Source: Colocasia esculenta
Taxonomy: Eukaryota; Streptophyta; Magnoliopsida; Alismatales; Araceae
NCBI GenBank assembly: GCA_014218235.1
Contig: CM024759.1
Coordinates: forward strand, 74,297,079 to 74,361,078
Reading direction: 5' to 3'
Length of the DNA stretch: 64,000 bases
The translations under genes were made by a program, and so were the position numbers. Below, piece after piece: positions 51,443 to 62,600 of the stretch (position 1 is the stretch's first letter; every line of letters starts with the position of its first letter). Below the pieces are notes generated by a model, which did no database searches, was not told the origin of the DNA, and was given only the letters and a program-made list of their open reading frames with translations.

Positions 51443-53265
51443 TTAAGCTTAAGTCATTAAGATATACACTAAAAGGTTTAATCAGAATGTCAAACTCACA
51501 AAAAAGATCTTTACACGTGGTGGTAATCAACTGTCCTACTTTTGACTGTTTCACATTTAAACTGATTATAAGAACAGAGCTACAAACATTATACATGGAC
51601 TTAATTAACAAGTAATCGAAGAAAACAAATTAATAATATAGGAAAACAACATGTTAAAACTATTAGAGATATGAGTTAAAAATAATAATAATAAAATTCT
51701 TTAAAATCATGTTTGGTGTCGAGATAGATCGAAAATAGAATGAGGATATCTTAAAAATTTTGGAAATATCTTCAAAATTTTGAACATATCCTCAATTTAT
51801 CCTTGATCTATCTTAATACCAAATGGCCCTTAAAAGAATAGAAGTGCTAGTATTATGACATCAAGGGATATTTTCGCGTGCCCCAGCTTTGTCTCCAATC
51901 ATCAATGCCGGTTAGAATCAAATTCCTTTCCTAAAGACGAACATCTAAGCCCCTATCTACCATTTGCCGATTGGTTGGCTGATATCGAGGTTGACAAAAG
52001 ACGAGTTTATCAAAGATTAATCTAATGTAATCATTATCCTTTAGAGATTAATCGAAAATGAAATGTAGTTGAAGTCTTTGTACTGACTATTGGATTGTCT
52101 TGGGATTTGAAAAGTTGATAGCACTGGAGCTCGCCTGGATATGATCTACAAGGAAGACTAAGAGATCAAAGATCTAAAGAGATGAATCTCAGAGGTACTT
52201 CAATATCTAAGTCAACAAGGTGGACAAAAAAGCATAAAGAAAGGAGGAGACAATTCAAGATCGTTCTTCACCAACTTGAGTGTTTAGAATGTCGTACCTT
52301 TTCGGAGGGTTATTAGGGGATTATATGGATGCTAGTTCCCTCAAACAGTTTCATAAGATGTGGCAATTGATAAGGTAGAATCATGGGTGTAACTCCCAAA
52401 AGATTGGTTGTTAGGACTCTGTGATTTGTCACAAGATATATGGGTCATGATCGTGGATAATCATGAGCGAACTCTTATCTCTATCTTTATGGTTCCACGG
52501 TCTTTCTGAGTAATTGCCATCTTTATGGGGTCTATTAATCTTAATATTAGGTAGAAATCTTGGCTACTTTGTTCTCCTTGGGGACAAACTAAGAACCTAT
52601 TGAATTAACCTCTTCAGTTGAACTAAAAATTCTTTAGACCAAGGGCATCCGAGTTAAAGGTTTGCTCAAGGAAGGTCAGAACTCTAAGTTAAGGTCTTGT
52701 CAATCTAACGGAATAATCATGTGTTGGCTTAGCTTTGTAGCTTGGAGCATTCCAAAGATAGAGCTTTGAGAGCTTTTTGCTTATCTCGTGCTATTTCTTA
52801 GGACTCATGCTCGATTGATCCTCCACATAGGTAGAAATACGGGACCTTTTAGCGCATCTTGGGTTACCATTTGAACTTCTTTTAGGTGGGCCATAATTTA
52901 GTAACTGAACTTTTATCCATTGGGGTAAGTTCAGTAATTAGCTCTTACGATTTGGATTAAAGGGCAGAGATTTACCCTCTCCACTTATCCCCCCCCCCCC
53001 CCCCCACCCCATACTCTGAAGCTAAAGAAGTTAGGTAGGAGAGTATGTTCTTTTGGGATAGACGTAAATATTGAATTTTCTCAATTACATGCCACTCTAT
53101 GGCTCATTCCATAATGACACATCTCTTCATGATATTAATAACATTGCTCCTCGTAAATATGGAAGGTGACATCATGCAACTCTTTCTCTGTGATAGTTGC
53201 TTGCAGCTTTTTCCACATGGATTCCTCCATTCCTTCAAAACTTCTCGAGGCTCTAGATGCAATGA
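51443..53265. other. Intergenic, no gene seen
   Basis: Apart from the MITE at 51704-51829 and a poly-C run near 52989-53005, nothing recognisable. Confidence 0.6.
51704..51829. mobile_element. PIF-like MITE, 126 bp
   Basis: Ends resembling TGTTTGGTGTCGAGATAGATC and GATCTATCTTAATACCAAATGG are inverted. TTA flanks both sides (51701-51703 and 51830-51832). The symmetric core has ATATCTTAAAAATTTTGG and CAAAATTTTGAACATATCC. The internal pattern is like that of 10629-10746. Confidence 0.65.
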
Positions 53266-53270
53266 TCATG

Positions 53271-56200
53271 TGTAGTACCCCGGAAAATCCATTAATTAAA
53301 AATTATGGATAAATTGAAATTTTATCAATTAATAAATTCAATTAGTTAAAACGGTACGCATCATTATTGCATGCGTATAAACCCCTATAAAAATTTTATA
53401 AAAACAGTAGTTATACTATAAATAATGTTCTCTAATGACCCATCATGAAATTTGGGCGTAGAAAAATCATTTGGACTTAGTTTAAGAATTTATGCGACTT
53501 ATTAGCATAATTAAGGAATAAGTCGAAGAATCCATTATTTTATGATCCAAGGTGGATTATAAATTAAAATAAATATATGAGTAGACTTTAAATAATATGG
53601 GATGATAGCCCATTATGATATTTGGACCAATGGACAATCTTAGCCCATGAATAAATTCTCTAATAAAAGGATAATTAAAAATCCAATAAGTAAAGTAAGT
53701 ACATAGGTTGTACAATTAAGCTTACACGAGTTATTGGACTAAGAGTAAGAGCTCAAATGATGAATGTTAGAAATATTGGCATGAATAATATTTAATTGAA
53801 ATAAAATATGAAATTACTTGAATAAGTGTGATAAATAGATTTACATAAGGATAAATGGTGAATAATTAGAATTAAATCAATACTCATTAAGTCAAATTAG
53901 TAATGGGTTTTACTAATAGTCCTAGCATAAAGTTTTGGGCCCAATTATGAAGAATCCATCATGAGATGGGAGATAATTAAGCTAAATTCGTACCTAAAAT
54001 ATTAATAAATAGAAAAGGGTTAAGATAATGAGTATTTTAACTCTTAATCATCTTAAAAAGAGTCCTAACCCTAGTCTAACCCAATAGGACTCTATCCTAA
54101 TCTAAAATTGAGATTTAGATGAGAGACAATTGGGTTAAATATAAGAGACCCAAATTAAATAGGGAAATTCGTAACTATATTATCTCTTAATTAAAAAGGG
54201 GTCATTAAAGCACTAATATGACTCATATATATCTTAATAAGAGTCCTAATCCTATCCTAAACCATTACCCACGAAATTAGGCCTCTCCCTTACCCAATTA
54301 GATAGATATATCAAGAAAAATATGTGATAATTATGGAAATTCGTAATTAAAGGAGGAGAGAAGAGTTTGGAGTTGAATGGACTCTAATAGCAAGCTTAAA
54401 CACCTCAAACTTCATCCCTAGCAACCCATTTTCGTGGCTGGAACCCTGGAGAACGAGGAGAAGAGCTGGAGACCAAGGAGCAAGGAAGGAGAAGGCTTGG
54501 AGCAAGAAGGGTTTTCCATTTTCGTCACCAAACTAGGGTTTTCATCTCTTCCACGAAAGGTAGGCAATCTCTCAAGCTAAAATCGTGAAATAATTACCCT
54601 AGGTAGAGTTCATATACCTCTTCAAAAGCCCTATGGTTTCGTTCACCCATTTGGGCGAATTTAATTCATGAAGTCCTACTGTTACCATGAACTGAGATCT
54701 TGTGTTTTCTATAATCCCCAACGTGTACTTGCTCTCATGCTTTGATAAAATTCTCAGATATACTACATCTTACTATATTTCAAACGCCCACGGTCTTGCT
54801 TGATTTTGATCTCCCATGAAGGAGAATTAAATCTTTGAATATCTATCAGACCTGTGCACTTGACCCTCCTTGTTTCCTTTTTAACCTCATGCGAACTTGA
54901 CATCATTCCATGATAAAATTATCATAAATACTACTACATGTTAGCTTTCAAACGCCGCTGGTTTCATAATTTTTCATCATGTATACATCTCTAATTAATT
55001 CATTGAACCTTGACTGCGTCTGTTTAGGTCACCGAAAAGTAACCTGATCAATGCATGTCTAAACCTTGTCTATTTTCAAATTAATCGTGCATGTTGATAG
55101 ATATACATGTCTACTTTCGTTTAAAACTAGTTTCGTGCTTTTTGGATCACCGTGCGATTTTATACTGAATTTAGAATGACCCTGTGTCAAGAAGGGTCTA
55201 CCCAGAGAAAAAGGGAAAAAACTGGACCGCCCCTGTTATCGCGACGGCGCGATACGCCGCGATAACAGGAGTGTTGCGGTAGGCCTCCACGTCGCGTCAT
55301 GAACGCGACGGGCCTCGCCGCCGCGTTCCCAAACCCGAACCGGGCCAGGCCGGCCGGTTCGCCTGTCGCGCCAGGCCGCACCACCGCGACCTGAACCGCG
55401 ACAGGATACCCCGTCGCGATACGCTGCTTAACGCGCCCATGCGCTCCGTCGCGACATGATCGCGACTGGAACCCCCGTCGCCTTCTTTAAATTTCGGCCA
55501 TAACCTTATATTATGCATATACCCCTGTCTTATTGTCATATACCCTTATACAAGTTAAATCATGTACTGTTAAGCTTAATAATCGACTTGAATATTTTTA
55601 TTTAATAATATTTAAATAATTCTTGTTAATTTAAAAGTCGTGAGCACGACTTGTCACATCCTCAAGATTTCTTTACACTTACACACACATAACATTGTAA
55701 AATTGCCATTTGACCTTGATAAATTATGCAATAATGTATTCAGTAAATTATCGAAATAAATGACTAAATTATCTTATTTTGTTAAATACAATTGTTTCCG
55801 TTTTGACTAGCGCATTTTATCTACCGCTACCGTTTTCCCTCGGCCTTCGAGCACTCGAGGCACGACGGACCCGTTTTTACACACTTTCCCTTGACTTGGA
55901 CCACCTCTCCACCGGGAATACTCTCGACTGGACCAAGGACTCTTTGTCAAGACCTCCGTAAGTCTTCTTGGCTTTGGCGCACGTCCTTAGTCAATGAGCT
56001 GATAGTACCCTAAAACCCGTTACACCTTAGGGATCAGTACGATCCATGGCCTTAGTGTTCTCTCCTTATCTTGCAATCACGCTGGACCATCTAGCCTGTG
56101 TTCATAGCACGGCTAGTGGGCGGTTGTGACTTCTACCAGACTACCGGTACCCGACCTGGTGCCGTGCAACCGTTACTATCGCGTGTTTCTCGTCTTTTTA

Positions 56201-57182
56201 CGGAAATGTCCCTATCTCATCTACTATCTCGATACTCTCATCTGTTCACGTTCTCTCTACACTCTCGTCTAGTTCATCTACTACTCTCATCTATTCTTGG
56301 TACTCTCTTGACCATTTTGTGATTGTCTAAGATAACAAACATGACTATGCTAGGCAACATTATAAGGGCCCGATCTGGTCCTTGGGAGGAGCACCTGAAA
56401 GGCTATAACTCGCGGGGGTCTAATGATCGGGTGATGGCATACACCAAACACATGACTATCAAGATTTAATCTAAGACAATTCACAAACATTCCTGTACAT
56501 GATACTTGACTTGTGGTTGATAAAATGATCGACCAAACGCATGTTACTTGCTTTACTTGCTATCGTGACTAGTGCACTGTTGTGCAACCATACACGCTAT
56601 CTCGTTACACGCTATCTCGTTACACGGCCAGTTCTTTATCTTCCTAGTTTTGCAATAATCTTTTGAAATGTATTACCGTTCACGTGTTATCTTGTACTAT
56701 TACTCTCTTGACTATACTTGATCGTTCTCTCTAGTTGACCTACTTTACATGATATTAATCACTTAAAGCATGTTTGTTTACACGAGATATTAAGTCCTAC
56801 TGAGCGTTATCGCTCACCCTTCGTTATTTGTCATTGTGTTTCAGGTAAGTCAGATGATGACTTTACACACAACAACGAGATTGGACTGGAGTGATGAGCG
56901 ACCTGAAGTCATAGCGATGGAATGTCTTTAGTATCATAGAGTCTAGATAATTAGTTGCTTAGTTATCATTTCCAATGTAATGATGTTATTGAGCCCTATG
57001 TTTTGGCTCTGAATTAGTGATCGTAATAGTTTAGATGAATTATCAATAAAATGAGGAGTTTTATTACAATTATTGTTCATTAGATGCTCTGATATTTGCG
57101 AATATATGCGCAATTTACGTTACCATACTCGTTGTTCATGCCTCCCCGATTTATTCCGCTGCTAAATTGGCGGGGCATGACA
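53271..57182 (+). mobile_element. Solo LTR of a Ty3/gypsy (Tekay-type) element, 3.9 kb
   Basis: Begins TGTAGTACCCCGG and ends CGGGGCATGACA, with a perfect 5-bp duplication TCATG on each side (53266-53270 and 57183-57187). No internal coding region, so it arose by LTR-LTR recombination. Shared words with the LTR at 1-2379 (GGGAGGAGCACCT near 56387; CCTACTGAGC...GCTCAC near 56792) place both in one lineage, but overall they are different families. The 3912-bp length is unusually long for an LTR. Open frames within it are short and unconvincing. Confidence 0.88.
55230..55480. repeat. CGCGAC/GTCGCG word cluster in the solo LTR
   Basis: About a dozen CGCG-centred words, several of them the palindrome TCGCGA (near 55238, 55415, 55448, 55460), packed in 250 bp of otherwise AT-rich LTR. 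A T/A-rich, TATA-like region (about 55482-55520) follows. Confidence 0.8.
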
Positions 57183-57187
57183 TCATG

Positions 57188-58091
57188 TATCGTACACCTC
57201 AATCATATAAGGTATCTTCGATGCAGGCGTGGGCTTTTCGGCCCTCCAGAGGTGGGGATTTTTGGAAAATTTTCTTAGTTTTTCATGGCTATAAATAACG
57301 TTGCTAGGGCACCCAGGGGCGTCTTCTTTGTTCGCCTCGTCTTCCTTCGTAGATCTTCTATCCTAGCCGTATCTTTGGGGAGTTCTAGTGGTCGCTTCTT
57401 TTGCACTTGGGTGGCCAACTCTTGTGAGTTTCTTTATGAATCAGAGAAGTTTAGGGAGCAAATGTGAGATTGCGTCTAGGTTGGCTGATCTCTTCTTGAC
57501 TAGAATTGAATGAATGGAATATAAATGTGAATATTAAATCTATGGGTATTTTTAGTTTTTAGTCTTTGTTAATATTAATCTTTTTTAGATCGTTTAACCA
57601 CATATAATCTTAAAAATTGTAATCTTTTTCTTAAAAATGAATTCTTTGGAAAAAAAATAACTTTTGCTCCCTAAAAAAGACATGCTTCTAAAAGAACTGT
57701 TCTTTTCAAGTTCATAGTTGAATAGTCAAATTATGGGGAATAAAAGCTAATTACGAAAACCCGGAATCGGGAATCCTACATGGAGCTGAAAATTTTAAGA
57801 AATTGGTATCCGATTCTAGTTGAGTTCAGAGGTTTGACACATCAAGGCAGAAAAGGCATGTCCCATGTAACATTTATGAAACTTTTCTGTAGTACACAAG
57901 ATAAGTGAATGCCAATGTGCCTTTTACATGCTCTGTGAGTTTAAAGCTTTTGTAAGTCCTGCTACACGCTACGAAAAATAGGGGAAGAATGACCCACGCC
58001 GGAGTTCTACACCTTCAGTATAAATCCACCATGGACCCCTCATCCCAATGCCTCTCCTACTTCTTTATCTGTTCTTCAGAACATGCTGAAC
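57188..58091. other. Intergenic and 3' flank of the GDSL gene
   Basis: A short GC-richer patch (57230-57480) has open frames without recognisable domains. The rest is AT-rich and includes the 3' untranslated region of the minus-strand GDSL gene. Confidence 0.5.
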
Positions 58092-59820
58092 TCAAAGAGC
58101 AACTAGTTGTCGGAGATTAATAGGGTCGACGTAAGGCCATGATCCATCAAAAATGGTGTCAGAGAACATGCGAGAGACTACCTCTGTTGGATGGTATAAG
58201 TCCCAAAAGAGATGGTCTCTTCTATTGGAGCAACATGTAGCAACAGGCACGCAAGCAACCTTCCCATTAAGGTTACCCAGTCCACAACACGCAGTTTTCA
58301 CATCAACAAATCCTGAAAAAGACCCAAAAAAAGGAAGAACATTTAGAACTTCTGGGTGAGGAACTTGTGTTGGTTTTTAGATATAGTTCTTCGATGTTCA
58401 TAACCGCAGAAGTCTTTGGAAGACTCAAACTTCCCTTACTAGGAACCACACTGTGAATAAGAAGTACTCATACCGTAGGCAGCAGGCTTCTGAATGTATT
58501 CCCTAAAAGAAGAGAAAGCGTCAAAGTAAGAGTAGTTCATGTCGCTAAGCTCCAAGTTCATCTCTTGGAGAAGAGATTTTGTGCCCTCGTTGAAGACTGA
58601 TGACCAATGATTTGATTCCACAATGCATTCCCCTGTGTTACTGTGTATCCTTTGTGATGGGCAGCAGCCAATTGGTCCAACACCCACAAACACAATCTTC
58701 CGAGCACCAAGGCCGTAGATCCTCTGAACAACATGTATGAGATCTTACAACTTGTGATCTTTTAATTTCAATGATATCAAGAACAAAAATAAAAAAGAAA
58801 ATAGGATTGCAATGGTGCCACACTTTTTACCACCCTTTTTACCACAGTTTTTTTTTCACATGTAGCAGGCAGCAAGAAATTAAATAAGCCTGACAGATAC
58901 TGTGCCCCACCATCAATTGGTCTCTCAATGTGAGGACCAGCAAATCCACAAACTGACGGGGAGTAGCCATGCCTCGCTGAGGGGAGTCGAATTTGAAGTG
59001 CTCCAGCAAGTCATTGCTCCCTATCACCAGGACGATGATGGATTGTGATAGGTGCTTTTGGGTTTCAACACTGCCAAGCTTCTGGATGAGTTCCCCATAG
59101 ACCTTGGAGAAGAGCTCAATCTGTTCGTCGAAGGACACGCATTGATCCTGCACACAGCCGTCCCCCCCACAAAACAAACAATGTCTCAAGCATTTGATCA
59201 ACCTACCCTTTGTTTATAGAATAGCTGTCTATTTAAATGTATAGCTGTACACCGTACCTTGTTCGTAGTCTTCAAGATTCCAGCACCGCCGGAAGCAAAG
59301 TTGACACCTTTCAGGAACGGGTCGATCCCAGAATAGCCGGCAAGCAGCGACAGATACGGTGCCGGTGTCTGCACGCCCAATCTCTCAGCTGCCATACAAC
59401 AAACACATAACAGTTGCCGGAGAGTTCACAGTAGAACTATAAACCGCCTAGCTATCTCCAGAATGATGACCAAGTGCCGACTCTCAGCAACCATCATTGA
59501 TTCAGAAGGAAGAGGAAGGAAATTAAGGTACCGAGGAAGTCGGCGAGATTCTTGCCGTTGCTGTAGCGGCCGGTGGCGATGCGGCCAGGGTAGTCGATGC
59601 CGTTGTGGGGGAAGTCGGCCTTGAGAAGAGAGAGTGGGAGGTGATTGTTGTTGCCCACGTCCACCAGCGAGTCCCCGAACACGTACATGGCCGGGACTAC
59701 ACTCTGCCCGTGAGAAGGGGAAGGGAAGGAGAAGAACAAGAAGAAGACGACGGAAGGAAAGAGAAGGCTGCAGCAGTAGCAGCAGCAACAGTGCATGGCA
59801 GGGAAGGAGGAAGGTGCCAT
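58092..59820 (-). CDS. GDSL esterase/lipase, five exons
   Basis: Exons: 59820-59532, 59388-59258, 59147-58911, 58723-58474, 58312-58092. All junctions are GT-AG and in phase, giving 375 codons, the usual length of plant GDSL (SGNH) enzymes. An N-terminal hydrophobic stretch (about residues 11-31, including an unusual run CCCCYCC) fits a secretory signal, with cleavage likely before about residue 40. Block I is FGDSLVDVGNNN with nucleophile Ser51; block II is FASGGAGI (oxyanion Gly130/131); block III is GSND (Asn185); block V is WDLYHPTE (Asp340, His343). All catalytic residues are present. It probably acts as a secreted or apoplastic esterase/lipase; the substrate cannot be told from sequence. 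No defects seen. Confidence 0.93.
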
Positions 59821-62288
59821 GTCAGGAGTCGTCTGGGTTAAGTCTGTCCGAGACGCCTTGGGAGGGAGAGGCTTGGTGTTGTAGTAGGATCATGGCATGG
59901 GTTTAGACGAGTGGGACTAGCTAGCTGGGAGGAGGCAGCTGCAATAAACGACGGCGTTCTAATTACCACAGCTGAGCTGCAACGCTCCCAGTTCTCGTGT
60001 GGGAACTAACTAATCGCAAGTGGAAACCACTTCATCGTTTTCGGACTGTCAGACACACATTAATGGTGTTCTCCTTGCACACACCATTTTGGTGGAAGAT
60101 TAACAAAATTTTTATTATATTTGGTGCCTTGATCAATTTCTCCGTTCATTCCTATATATAATTTCACACAATTTGATGAGCATTTGCAACAGAATTAGTG
60201 GACACCCTGCCATTAAACTAGTTCAATGGACCCTTTTTTTTATTTTTTGGGTATGCAGCCCTGTCTCAATTTAGTATTTTTTTTCCAGGGGCGATTTTAA
60301 GGTGAGATGTGAGTCCTTCATTGCTCTTTATTTTACTTGTTTTTTGATGGAAACCATTCGAAAGAATGATGCGTAGATAATTATAAAAAAAGAAATTTTA
60401 ATACGTAAACTATCCCTACAATAAATACTGTGAATTTGTAATTTTACTAAAATATTATAAAAAACATCAATGATGAGAAAGAATTTGTACACCCCAAAAA
60501 GAGTTTCTCATCCATGGTAAATCTCAAAATTTTCAAAATGCTCCTCATTATCATGTGATGGTACCACACATCCAATTGACTATGATTCAACATGACCATG
60601 AAAAAAAAAAAAACAAAATTGCCCACAAGTAAAACCATGGGTAGTGTTACGATTGTCCATCCCTTTAGAAAAGAATGCCATAAAAATATTTTGTCAAAAA
60701 ATATTCAACTAATAGGAATATTAGGATTTGAAAGGAATATTCACATTTTTTTTAACGAAAGTTAGTCAAATAGTAATTTTTGCAACATTTGACAGTGAAC
60801 AGTGATTTTCTTCAAAAAATATTTTAAGAAGGATAAAAAATTTACTATAATTATTAGAATACTAATTTGTAAGCAAAATCCTAAATTATTAGCATATAAA
60901 TAAAATAAAAAACAAAAATCCAAAAAAGAAAGAATAATATGCAAAACGTGTTGTGTTCTGTGATTTGAAACATTACTTTTAAAGGAAGGAATTATAACTA
61001 TATGCATGGTGGCGTGAGTAATTTATATTGGCCCCACTTGGAAATTGGAAATCTTGCCTCTACCAGCAAGCAAGGTTCGGGATTAATTTACCCTATTTAT
61101 AAGAAATAAAAAAGTCTAATATAATTTAGCCCGATTACAAGAGATAAGTAGTGTAAAATAAGTTGTGTTTTAATTTGGTAATTTAGAATTAAATGTGATT
61201 GAGAAATGTACTTCGTCTAAAAAATGGCTTAACGATTTGTCAAAAGAAAAAAAAGAAAAGGACAACTTGACAGAAAAAATTACAACCTTCACATGTGAAA
61301 GAGTAAGTAAGCCAAATTTAAAGTTACTCTGAACTATTACCTCCTTATTTAGAATATATAGTTGATCCACATTTAACCCCATTAAATTAAAAACTTGTAT
61401 TTCTCTTATCAGATCACTTTAAAATTTAATTTTCCCTTTATATTACATTAGGTTAATTACGATAATCTTTTATCAAATTGGCCTCAATAAACCCAAGAGG
61501 ACTACTATACAAGGTTGGTCCTGCCATGTGGACTGACTATGTTAGATTTTCATTGATATGAGTCGGATAGAAATGTACCACATCAATATATTTTGATCTA
61601 GATGATCTATTTAAAATTTAATATTTAGAGGGATATGCATGTAAAAATCCCTAATATTATTATACACATGAAGAAAATCTGAATAGATCAAAACGTGTGC
61701 CGAAGTAAGATTTTGGATAGGAGTTTCCATTCATTGTGCTTGTCCACAGGAGGTATTGGATTATTTGCGTAGGAATATATTTGATCATATCAGCAATATT
61801 TGCAGGACTATTCTTAATCCAATAATCTATTGATGAAACATTCAAACATGAGATTTTTTTTAGCATGAACTGTCATCGATAAAAAAACTACTAATTAAAA
61901 GTAGTTAAGATTGTGTATATTGTGAACATAATCCATAATCTCACTTCTAAACTCCAAACGCTGCCTAATGTCAATGGATAATAATCTATGAATCTGGTTA
62001 TTTCTCCTTTCTTCATTCAAATAAGGTCTTAATTAGGTGACAGAAACATTATGGCACAAGTAGAGATCACTTTTGCTCTCAGTCTAGGATTCTCATAATG
62101 ATCTTCCCAACAATTGAAGAACCAATTTTTTTTTAAATATCATAATAAAAAGATCGTATGAAATGAACATTAGTGTCATGTTAGGAATGAAATTTTGTAA
62201 AACGAATAAATTATTATTTCAAAGTATGAAAATTCAAGAATCTTACTACCATCTTTTATGTTTAAATGAGAGTTGGACTTTTGCATAA
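59821..62288. other. Intergenic between GDSL and UTP6 genes
   Basis: Divergent promoter interval. It is AT-rich with homopolymer A/T runs (for example 60601-60613), and no gene or clear transposon is recognised. The first few hundred bases hold the promoter of the minus-strand GDSL gene; no confident TATA box was picked. Confidence 0.55.
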
Positions 62289-62447
62289 GATTGTGGATTA
62301 AACGGATCTACCGGCCCGATACCGGTTCGAACCGTCACACGTCTGCCCGAAAAGCCAGGGGGCGAATTACTTTACAATAGATTGTGGATTAACGGGTCTA
62401 CCGGCCCGATACCGGCTCGAACCGCGACAGCCCTACCCGAAAAGCCG
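62289..62447 (+). repeat. Tandem duplication upstream of the UTP6 gene
   Basis: Two copies of about 68 bp with a period of 91 bp (62289-62357 and 62380-62447). They share AGATTGTGGATTAA, CTACCGGCCCGATACCGG and CGAAAAGCC, and differ by a few substitutions. Confidence 0.85.
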
Positions 62448-62544
62448 GGCTCGTCTAATTCTCCCGCTCCTCTACCACACGCCGGCGCGTCCCCACCTCT
62501 CCGGCGCACCCCTGCTTCCCTCGCCCCCCCCCCCCCCCCCGCTA

Positions 62545-62552
62545 AAACCCTA
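62545..62552 (+). promoter_or_regulatory. Telo-box (AAACCCTA) in the UTP6 leader/promoter
   Basis: AAACCCTA lies 49 bp upstream of the start codon, just after a poly-C run. Telo-boxes are common near transcription starts of plant ribosomal-protein and ribosome-biogenesis genes, which fits the product. Confidence 0.6.
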
Positions 62553-62600
62553 GCATTTGTATCTGCGCGCGTAGCAGGGAGCGCCGAGGAGGAGGCAGCC

